Below, piece after piece: positions 56,101 through 64,000 of a stretch of 64,000 bases of DNA; position 1 is the stretch's first letter, and each line of letters opens with the position of its first letter. The DNA is taken from the NCBI RefSeq assembly GCF_041381155.1, contig NC_091135.1, positions 6,005,620-6,069,619 of the forward strand, given 5' to 3'. Under the pieces are notes generated by a model. That model did not search any database, was not told where the DNA came from, and saw only the letters and a program-made list of their open reading frames with translations. Source of the stretch: Argopecten irradians. Lineage: Eukaryota > Mollusca > Bivalvia > Pectinida > Pectinidae. Both the position numbers and the translations under genes were made by a program.

Positions 56101-59100
56101 TGTGTCTTTGAAAAAGTTCCTAAAAAGCAGGAATTTTAGTTTGCTGGACTTTTCTTGTCCACAGAAATAGACAATGAGTTTAGGAAGAAGATAAGCTTTT
56201 AAATTACTTACTTCATACAACCATGAAGAAACCAGCCTTATATATATACTGACAAAGTTTTATCATTTTCAAGGAACATATTTGCAGACAGACTTTGCAG
56301 ATTGTCTCGCATGTGAAAAAATGCTCGGGTTTTATTTAAATATACACTGACATACAAAAACATATATCATTGATATAAAACTCACATAAATAAGTCTTTG
56401 GCGTTTACTAGGATCGAGTGAGGCTCCTTTCTCTGATGAAGAACTAACAAGCAAGTATTTCTGTGAAAAAATATGTATAATATAACATACAAAATTAACA
56501 ACAATCAATATCATGGTAACAGAATTGCAATTCATAATTGAACAATAAAATAAATATATAATTTTGATTTGAACAGATATGTCCTAAAAGTGTAGAGAGG
56601 ATAGACCCAGGAGCTCTGAGAGGTAAAGCAACCTCTTCTTTATGGACAAACTTTAGCATACAAACCTATAATCGTATTCAAAAGTAGTCAAAACAGCATC
56701 AACAACATTGTTGGCGATGGAGATAAGAAATTCTCTATAAAATATACGTGTTTTAAGAGATAACAGAGAGACAATACATATTGCTTTTTTGAAACCTTAA
56801 CAAATATGACATGAGTTACAAAAGCAGTTCTTACCTCTGGTCTACGAAATAAGTCGTATTTTTCCTGCCGTTCCTCGAACATGATTTTATTTTTACTGTC
56901 GCGGGTCCACATCACCATATTCTCCACCAACGAGTCGTGATCCTCTAATATCCGCTCTGAAATGTCGCAAGGGGAGATAATCCAATATAGAATTGTTTCT
57001 AAAAGTTAAGTATATTGGGACAAGACTATGCCGCTTTCATTCATAATGCTAATCAATGGATACCAAGCTTTACCACATTCAGACGAGATGAAAAAATTAA
57101 ACCAAATAACTTGTAAAGATATTTCTATGTATGTCAAAAACATCCTAGTTCTGAGATACAATGAATGGATCGTTTCCAAATTGCAAATGATTTTTGCTTA
57201 CATGGAATATTGAACTTCGTCCACACTTTGGTGTTAAGTGTTTGGTATCAAATGATTACCATGCTCTTCACTAGAACTCACATAGTTAAGTTTCTCTCCA
57301 GTCCATTAAAATTACACAAACATACAAAGTGTTACAGTAAAATATACAGTAATAAGCCTGAACCACAATAGATATGATTCAGCTGAGAAACCATTAGAAC
57401 AATGCTATAAGAACTATTGCACCAGGATGCTGTAGCTAAACCAGAATCATGTGCCAACCTAAGACTGTTTTGTTGCATAACAGTGAGGATTTCCTCTCTA
57501 TCAATAAAACTTTTCGTTTTTCCCGTTTCAAATTCATCCGACACAGCTGTCTTCAGCACTTTAGAAGTTAAGAGTGACTTCCTGTTTTAACTACATACCA
57601 TGGCAGGAGCACTGCCAGGTTTTCAGTGACAGCTTTAACATATATCATCTGGTTTTTACATTTCAGATTTTACATTGAACAAATCCAAACAATATCGCAA
57701 CATCTCTTGAAGTTGAATAAACAAGAATTAAAGTAATTCATGTTAGATCGTAACTTTATCAAAAGATTAGAATACAGCTACTTTGGAACAGTTCAGGGTA
57801 AACGTGCATCGAACCATGTTGAGATCCTCATTTTAAATCTACTTATTACATAATTAAAGCCATCTGGTGGTGTGTTTTACATGACATTCTAAAACAAGGT
57901 TGCTTTCACAAACTGGAAAAAGGTACAAGGTAATTACTACACATTTCAGATTAGTTACAGGAACTCGACTGAAACTTGAAACCCCAAATAGCCATTAGGT
58001 CTTCCTTACCAGTTAGCCTGCAGCAGGTTATTTTTGCCAATGGTGTTATTTGGAAGTATATCATATGTACTGTACACACTTAAGTTAAACTATAAACAAG
58101 TATGTTATACTTTTCCAGAAACATTCAAATTGGGCAAGCTACACAGACAACTGCTTTATATCTGTAATGATGTCAGAGGTTAAAATATAGGTCACAGTGA
58201 CTATAAATATAGGTCACAGTGACTATAAATATAGGTCACACTGACTATAAAAACAGGTCACAATTAAGACACTAAATATTATTTACAGTGACTAAATATA
58301 TATCATGTTTGCATGTGAATCATGACTTTATTTTTAAGTTCAAAATATACCCCTGGTAATCTTATTTAGTTTTTGTCCACATAAAAGTAGCGGCTAATAC
58401 TCCGGGAAATATGGTAAGTCACAGTGACCATAGCACATGCATGACACACCTAGGTGGTTCTGTTACTGAAGTATGAAGTTCAAATAGTTACAATTAGTGT
58501 TGGAGATAGTGATAGGACAAGATAATGTGTGGAAAATGGAAGGATATGGGCAGAAAAAAGAATGGATACAATATGAATCTGACATTTTAGAGTGGCAAAG
58601 TATTTTTACCATTCCTTGTTAATTTAAGCTACTGGTGGAGTTAAGTTGACCCAGGACTGGGAATTTGTTTGATTGCTTCACACCTTACAGGAGAGTTTAT
58701 CTCCAAGGTCTGCCACTAATTACAAGACGCGGTAATAAAGGAAACTGGTTATCCCCCCCATTCCTGTGATGTTTTATACTGTAATTAACTAGCCAGGCTA
58801 AATACAGAATCGACATTTCAAACGAGACAAAAACACTTGAACGCTCTCTTAACAAGAATGCTCTTTACAATGGCTTTCTACAAGAATCTGTTTTACTTTT
58901 AGAACAACTACTTAACATAAGATCATGCAATGCAGAGAGACAGATTTTGTTTATCTTTGAAAGCAATTTCAGAGAAAAATATATGAATAAAAATCTTCTT
59001 TATTGAGATTTTGAATACGTCATCTTAGAATCTTGTGAAAGGTTCATGTTATCAACCAAAAAAAATAAAGTGATAGACATTTCAACTTTAATTTTTTCCC

Positions 59101-62100
59101 TACAGCATGATAACAGTTTTTAGGTAAGAAACAGCATGATAACAGTTTTTAGGTAAGAAACAACATGATAACAGTTTTTAGGTGATCAAGATACAGCATG
59201 ATAACAGTTTTTTAGGTAAGAAAACAACATGATAACATTTTTAGGTGAGATACAGCATGATAACAATTTTCGGTGAGATACAGCAGCATGATAACAGTTT
59301 TAGGTGAGATGATACAGTATGATAGCAGTTTTTAGGTGAGATACAGCATGATAACAGTTTTTTAGGTGAGATACAGTATATAACAGTTTTTAGGTGCGAT
59401 ACAGCATGATAGCAGTTTTTAGGTGAGATACAGCATGATAACAGTTTTTAGGTAAGAAACAGCATGATAACAGTTTTTAGGTAAGGAAACAACATGATAA
59501 CAGTTTTTAGGTGATCAAGATACAGCATGATAACAGTTTTTAGGTGATCGAGATACAGCATGATAACAGTTTTTAGGTGATCGAGATACAGCATGATAAC
59601 AATTTTTAGGTGAGATACAGCATGATAACAGTTTTTAGGTGATCGAGATACAGCATGATAACAGTTTTTAGGAGATCGAGATACAGCATGATAATAGTTT
59701 CTAGGTGAGATACGTACAGCATGAATAATAGTTTCTAGGTGAGATACGTACAGCATGATAACAGTTTTTAGGTGATCGAGATACAGCATGATAACAGTTT
59801 TTAGGTGAGATACAGCATGATAACAGTTTTTAGGCGAGATACAGTATGATAACAGTTTTTAGGTGCGATACAGCATGATAACAGTTTTTAGGTGATCGAG
59901 ATACAGCATGATAACAGTTTTTAGGTGAGATATATTATACTGTCGTGGTATTGACCATATGTCATTGCTCTTCAGGACTGCATTGTGACAGATTATATTT
60001 GACGAACATGAATATTCATGAGGCTATAATTCTGGATTGAATCACACCCTAACCCTGACACTGGACAGTAATTAGCCCTAGGAGCCAAACACAGCCCTTT
60101 ACTGGCTACGTCTTCCACAACACAATCTAATTCCCCTTGAAGGATACGGTCTGTGACACGTAATTGACATGCCAGTCGGAATCATTTTCACTAATTCATA
60201 AATCACATAATGACATAGAATGGCTATAAAACATTTACACAGAGGGGTATTTCAAACCGTAATCCAGACAAAACATGGCATTAAATATTCCAATGGTATC
60301 ATGGTAGTCATTGTTCGTCTGGTGCATTTGAAGCCATGAGCTTTCATACCCAGGAGAATTGTTACATTGTAACATTTTTTTAACATATTTTTTGTATATA
60401 TATTATCCATGTGGGAAATGGATAAAAAATGCTACAATTTATATCAGGGTATAACAAAACATTATTCTGACACTACAACTGACACTAAAATATGCATGTA
60501 TATTCAAAAAACTCTTGTGCACTCTGTCGCCCTTAAAACACTCCTGCTCACTAATTCTTACTTTCGAAATATCCACGATCAACCTTAAAAATTGCACATA
60601 TATTCAAGTGTAGAAAAAATTGAGATAATAATGATAGAAAAATGTCTTTTGTTTTGTCGATGGCAATGCAAATATCCAACTCTGATGAAGGCATGATCTC
60701 AAAAGGATTGAAAACAAGGGTAGGAAAAATTATCAATTGATCAACCACTGACGCTTCATATCACATGACTTTCGAATGTATTTATGAAATGTTTTTGCAT
60801 AACATGTCCATCATTTTTTCAATTTGCTTATAGAATTTGACATGAAAACACTAACTTACCCATAAACAGATCAGGCATATGTTCCACCACAGACAGCTTT
60901 GAGTTGACCCTAACGTGGTTTTTGTCAGCCAGCGTACTACAAACTTGACCAATGGACATCTTTTCATCCACCAGAATGCTTTTACTGCTTCCATCTTTGG
61001 CAAACGCTCGAACAAACAGCTGCAAGACCAGGGTCAAAGGTGACTAGCATAATTATCATAAGTCATACTTTCGTATCACAAATTTTTTTTTGTAATTATC
61101 TTGTTTACTGTAAAATGTATATGTGCAGCAATTTGATTATTTCTGTAAAAAGGAAGTGCCACGATTCAGATTTGGAAGAAATCCAGATTCCCAGGTGAGA
61201 TATCAGCACACACCAATGAAAACAAAATGCCATGGAAAATCAAAAGTTTGATATGAATTTATTTTTTTATATTTATGAAATTTACTTTACATCTGATGTT
61301 GAATGAAACATCGGGGCCATGATCAAGCACGACTCAATATTATAAGTAATCCTTTGGTGTGTTTTTATAGCCATATATCAAATCACAAAGATTGGTAGTT
61401 TTCAGGTTCAATTGAAATTGTTTTAATTCTTCCTTAAGTCTACTTTCATTATATCACAGAAAGTATACTGCATTCGACCCACTAAGCACCCAGGGCATTT
61501 AAAAAAAATGAAATTGTGCTTACTAAGACAAAATTATTGCAAATCCATAAAGTTTTGATAGTTTTGGTCTAATGCCTGGGCTAAGAATGAGGCCTCAAAA
61601 AGGGGAGAGGCGATAATTGGGCGTTTATTGGGTTGCATACAGTACTACACCACTGTTAAATTTTTTTAAACGATCTTAATCTCATAGCTTCAAAACCCAA
61701 ATAAAAGTAGTATGCAAAAGGTTATATCTCCCCATTAGCTGATGATATCTACCCATTTGTACATGATTGTCCAGGTTCTGTAACCTACCTTTCGTATCTT
61801 GGCTTCTTTAATTTTTTCTAAAGCAATGCGAATCTTTTCTGCTTTTAAGCGAGCTCTCTGTTCTTCCTGTAAGAGGAAATATAATTTAAAAATTAATATA
61901 AGATAATGTTACCAAGAAAAATAAAAACACAGGAAAACATGCAAAATCTTCAAGTTTAAATATTGTATACATTGTAAATACTTCAACACACAACAAAATC
62001 GTTTGCTATATATATTATTACCACATGTACATCAAAAACATTCCGAGACATTTAGAAATACATGCAATACACACAACATTGCAGAAATTTAAAAATGTTT

Positions 62101-63151
62101 TAGCTGAAGATTTTCAGAGATCATCCTTTTCTTTTTATTTCATTTTTTTAATTAATTGTTGCTTTCTTGTGGAGATAGCTTCCTTAACAGTATGTGTATT
62201 CAACATGCAAATAGCTATATACACAGTAGCATTTTTTGCCTCTTTGTTTTTTGAAAACAGGCGCTATTTGCATATTTAACCCTGTCACATGCATCAATTA
62301 AAAGATCAATATGTGAATTAACAAACTTAATAGCCCTATACATCCGCATGCTAAAAGCCAATATATCTAGTGAGTACCACTTAAATGTAATATTTTATTC
62401 AAAAGAGTTTCTTTCTTCCTCTTCTGAAAGTTTTAGCATACTGAGCCATTTTGAACTTGAACACTTTATATATTGTCAAGGTCATCTATTTGAACAAAAT
62501 AGCCTTTCACCATACTACAAACATGCTATTGACATGGGATCATGTTTCTGCTGGGCATATTGATCTTGGTCATGTGACCCCCATGACCTTTAATGAAGGT
62601 CAAGGTGATACATATTTTACAAACTTAGAATCCCTTTCACCAAAGTATGCTACAGGCCATGTCTAGGATCATATCTTAATTACTTCTTTTTTTAATAAAC
62701 ATGTATACCATTTGATCCAAAGATAAAGGTAATTTCACTTGATCAAAATTGGAAGTCTATTACTTGAATATGCAATAGATTTTCCTTCAGGATTACATGC
62801 CTTTTTTTTAAATTTTATGAGTAGAAATTATATTTAATGTTGACTATGACCAGACATTGCATGCAATATCATGGCCATTTAAAGTTTATTTTTCATTATA
62901 GATCTATGGAATAAGGAATTAATATTTACATCTGTACTAAAGGTAGCTATATAGAGGTCCCATATAAGGGTTTGGCTATAATGATAGAGAATGTCCCATG
63001 TCCCATGCTGAAGAGAATAGAGACTATACAAGTCCCAGCTGGTATACATAAGAGAAAGGGATTCGTTACATGTCCCACTTACAAGGGGGTGATTTTCCAA
63101 TTCTAGCTGCTCCTCATACAAACTTAATTGTGACATCAGCATCTCATGCAT
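47263..63151 (-). CDS. RAPH1: MRL-family adaptor (lamellipodin/RIAM/MIG-10 type), 5' end outside window
   Basis: Coding exons on the minus strand: 63083-63151 (uncertain), 61789-61866, 60860-61019, 56835-56956, 56386-56460, 55668-55811, 53529-53639, 51122-51223 and 47263-50112. All join in frame with GT-AG junctions to about 1236 codons. Order: a coiled coil just before RA ([19 protein letters not shown]), an RA domain ([10 protein letters not shown] to [11 protein letters not shown]), a linker, a PH domain ([20 protein letters not shown] to [13 protein letters not shown]), then a 949-residue tail of Ser-rich, His-rich and proline-rich sequence with Ena/VASP EVH1-type motifs (LPPPP, YPPPP). 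The family links Ras-like GTPases and phosphoinositides to actin assembly at the cell edge. The symbol is by family; bivalves may have a single MRL gene. N-terminal exons lie beyond 64 kb. Confidence 0.94.
50473..50487. promoter_or_regulatory. Perfect AGGTCA inverted repeat (IR3)
   Basis: AGGTCACAGTGACCT is the consensus palindrome for oestrogen-type nuclear receptors. It lies in the last MRL intron. Part of a wider GTCAAGGTCACAGTGACC motif that may be repeat-derived, so function is doubtful. Confidence 0.35.
51122..51223 (-). CDS. RAPH1: MRL exon: PH domain C-terminal helix
   Basis: Acceptor TGTGCAG, donor GCCAAG|GTGAGC, 34 codons, phase 0-0. [16 protein letters not shown] and [13 protein letters not shown]; the invariant PH Trp is in DQWV. 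Confidence 0.93.
52798..52905. repeat. ACAG/ACGG microsatellite clusters in an MRL intron
   Basis: Two runs of AGACAGACAGACAG separated by about 45 bp, in the intron 51224-53528. The rest of that 2.3-kb intron shows no exon. Confidence 0.8.
53529..53639 (-). CDS. RAPH1: MRL exon: PH domain middle
   Basis: Acceptor TTTGTTTCAG, donor CTCAAG|GTAAGC, 37 codons, phase 0-0. [19 protein letters not shown] and [15 protein letters not shown] align with the lamellipodin PH strands. Confidence 0.94.
55056..55667 (-). repeat. Tandem array of duplicated exon-end plus 5' splice site
   Basis: Nine extra copies (one worn) of a 67- or 70-bp unit lie directly after the PH exon that ends at 55668. Each unit, on the minus strand, holds about 45 nt of the exon end (TCTGAGGGTGTC, CTCTACTATAACCC, GGGCAAAATCAGTAAG) and the start of the intron (GTGAGGTTGGGTGTTAG). 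Junction copies are at 55601, 55534, 55467, 55397, 55330, 55263, 55196, 55126 and about 55056. Five have GTGAGG like the real donor; the others have GTGATC, GTGATT and GTGCAT or are decayed. Confidence 0.92.
55668..55811 (-). CDS. RAPH1: MRL exon: PH domain N-terminal strands
   Basis: Acceptor TTGACTTTCAG, donor AGTAAG|GTGAGG, 48 codons, phase 0-0. [20 protein letters not shown], then [18 protein letters not shown]. The Lys-rich KKAWKK loop is the usual phosphoinositide-contact region. Its last 45 nt and donor are copied in the following array. Confidence 0.94.
56386..56460 (-). CDS. RAPH1: MRL exon: RA-PH linker
   Basis: Acceptor TTTTTTCACAG, donor ATTTAT|GTGAGT, 25 codons, phase 0-0. [20 protein letters not shown]; Ser-rich linker. 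It could be alternatively used because it is a symmetric phase-0 exon. Confidence 0.88.
56835..56956 (-). CDS. RAPH1: MRL exon: second half of RA region
   Basis: Acceptor GACATTTCAG, donor CCAGAG|GTAAGA, phase 1 to 0. [20 protein letters not shown] and [15 protein letters not shown] align closely with the lamellipodin segment after RA. Confidence 0.94.
58186..58265. repeat. 22-bp tandem repeat with AGGTCACAGTGAC
   Basis: ATAGGTCACAGTGACTATAA occurs three to four times in a row (one with CACTGAC, one worn). Each unit holds an imperfect AGGTCA...TGAC palindrome. It lies in the intron 56957-60859. Confidence 0.8.
59100..59935. repeat. Minisatellite array of 27 units, 28-36 bp
   Basis: Core TACAGCATGATAACAGTTTT, then TAGGT and one of three linkers: GAGA, GATCGAGA or AAGAAAC. 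Length changes come from the linker. In MRL intron 56957-60859. No other content was recognised in the rest of this 3.9-kb intron. Confidence 0.93.
60860..61019 (-). CDS. RAPH1: MRL exon: RA (Ras-association) domain
   Basis: Acceptor GGTCTTGCAG, donor TATGG|GTAAGT, phase 0 to 1. [20 protein letters not shown], then [15 protein letters not shown]; ubiquitin-like fold with the VDE(K) and VVE motifs of MRL RA domains. Confidence 0.94.
61465..61633 (-). mobile_element. MITE family G, copy 2
   Basis: Reverse orientation relative to 44469-44644. Ends TATACTGCATTCGACCCAC and, reversed, GTACTGTATGCAACCCAATA. Shared interior TTATTGCAAATCCATAAAGT and TTGATAGTTTTGGTCTAATG. In the MRL intron 61020-61788. 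Confidence 0.75.
61789..61866 (-). CDS. RAPH1: MRL exon: coiled coil before RA
   Basis: Acceptor TCTTACAG, donor CGAAAG|GTAGGT, 26 codons, phase 0-0. [20 protein letters not shown]: the most conserved helix of the family, coupled to RA. Confidence 0.95.
61867..63082 (-). other. MRL intron, nothing further recognised
   Basis: AT-rich intronic sequence. Short open frames at 62025-62666 have no splice context. Confidence 0.4.
63083..63151 (-). CDS. RAPH1: Possible MRL exon upstream of the coiled coil
   Basis: Bounded by TTGTTGTAG and CCCCTT|GTAAGT; 23 codons, phase 0-0, [20 protein letters not shown]. The charged helical sequence would extend the coiled coil that follows, but I cannot align it to vertebrate proteins. 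It could be an alternative exon, or its ATG could start a short isoform. Confidence 0.5.
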
Positions 63152-63800
63152 CTACAACAACATCAAAGTTCAAAGGTTAAAACAAAACTTGACCTTCAGA
63201 GGTCAAATGTTAAAACAAAGGTTGACCTTACGAGATCAAACGCAAAATAAAAGGGGGAAAATCAGTAAAATTCAAATACAGATAAAACAAAATACGAAAA
63301 AAAAAATAAAAAATAAAACTGAAATGTGATTTAATAAATGCTGTTAATAGTTGCAATTTAAGATCGCATGCACCTAAATACTACAAAGGTTAAAGGTCAA
63401 ATTAAAGTATAAGCCAACAACAATTACACAGGACAAAACTTTACACACGCCATGCAGTTCAATTGGTACATTATTTGATATATACAGGCACATCATCTTC
63501 ATTTCAATGATGAATTCTCCCTTTATGATAGCTGTAACGTAAGTAATAACTGAACACTCCACACCCACTGGTTGTCGAATGGCATTCATTGGCCTATAAA
63601 CTGGACTACAACAAAGTTATGAGGGAGTTTCATAGCGCTTTTTGCAGCTGGATGCATACATAGCACTAATTGGTCTAGCTCTTTACCGTTTATTATATAC
63701 AAGGAATGTGATGTAAATATAGACTACATGTTGTATGGGCATCAAACATCTCAATCAGATAAATTTGTTTCTGGACATCAAACAGTAGTGAAACAGGAGA
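63152..63800. other. Non-coding, probably MRL intron
   Basis: No exon recognised. GGTCAAATGTTAAAAC-like stretches repeat near 63170-63240 and 63385-63400. Confidence 0.4.
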
Positions 63801-63804
63801 GAAC

Positions 63805-63925
63805 AAAATGTAGCTGCCAGACTGGGACTCGAACCTGGGACCTCTGAACACTAGGCGAACGCTCTACTTACTGAGCTACCAGCTGGTCACTGATGAATGA
63901 CACAGTCCAAATCCGCTACATTAGC
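63805..63925 (-). mobile_element. tRNA-derived SINE head or tRNA pseudogene
   Basis: On the minus strand, TAGCTCAGTAAGTAGAGC (63860-63877) is an A box with a complete D-stem (GCTC/GAGC), and GGTTCGAGTCC (about 63828-63838) is a canonical B box. The anticodon stem and the T-stem do not pair well and the acceptor stem fails. AATGTAGC at about 63807 and GCTACATT at about 63917 form an 8-bp inverted pair around it. So not a functional tRNA. Confidence 0.65.
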
Positions 63926-64000
63926 TCAACACTAATTAGATGAATGAAAACATATGAGTAACACATAATTTTTAACCTCTCACCCAATTTTATGCCACAG

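Noticed and set aside
59448-59789. 113-codon minus-strand frame with repeated [11 protein letters not shown]
   Set aside because: Translation of the ~30-bp minisatellite inside an intron.
63820-63895. Functional tRNA gene on the minus strand
   Set aside because: The D-arm and B box are good, but the anticodon stem, T-stem and acceptor stem do not pair.
1-64000. Intact transposase, reverse transcriptase, LTR or viral gene
   Set aside because: None of the open frames shows catalytic motifs of these families; all mobile elements seen are short and non-coding.

Overview
The window looks like AT-rich nuclear DNA of a bivalve mollusc, probably a pteriomorph and possibly a scallop. The genes are split by GT-AG introns, the non-coding DNA is full of short inverted-repeat transposons and satellite-bearing elements, and the protein families (peritrophin chitin-binding, SUEL lectin and LamG in one secreted protein) are typical of molluscs. 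The clade below bivalve is inferred from remembered repeat families, not from a search.

Four protein-coding genes can be supported. (1) Plus strand, about 9.51-19.7 kb: a TATA-box gene whose ten exons join without a frame break into a secreted protein of about 514 residues: signal peptide, two CBM14 chitin-binding domains, a SUEL/rhamnose-binding lectin domain, a Cys-rich linker domain and a LamG-like domain. The four domain exons are all symmetric phase 1-1 exons. (2) Plus strand, 23.7-24.3 kb: a small secreted peptide of 82 residues with a fold-back transposon in its 3' UTR. (3) Plus strand, 29.7-34.2 kb: the DUSP19-type dual-specificity phosphatase, two coding exons, 215 residues, intact active site. 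(4) Minus strand, 63.15-47.26 kb and running out of the window on its 5' side: an MRL-family adaptor (lamellipodin/RIAM/MIG-10) with RA and PH domains and a 949-residue proline-rich last exon.

Region by region: 1-9.5 kb is intergenic with dispersed repeats, a pearl-like satellite element and a tRNA-derived SINE. 9.5-19.7 kb is gene 1, with a 100-bp tandem array and two copies of a TTAA-flanked MITE in its introns. 19.8-29.6 kb is repeat-rich: a pearl-like element with a GGAC microsatellite and hairpin end, the small peptide gene, a decayed mariner-like MITE, a 45-bp array, a long inverted repeat, a 22-bp-spaced cluster of CRE-like sites, and two 21-bp arrays in opposite orientation. 29.7-34.2 kb is DUSP19. 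34.37-38.78 kb is a MITE split by a 4.2-kb satellite-bearing element with a 17-bp target duplication. 38.8-47.2 kb has no recognised coding sequence and includes the 3' UTR of the MRL gene. 47.2-64 kb is the MRL gene, whose introns carry a tandem array of duplicated 5' splice sites, a ~30-bp array and a tRNA-derived SINE.

The genes do not form a pathway. The secreted lectin/chitin-binding protein points to an extracellular, mucosal or shell-matrix role; DUSP19 and the MRL protein are conserved intracellular signalling genes. No intact transposase, reverse transcriptase or viral gene was recognised.
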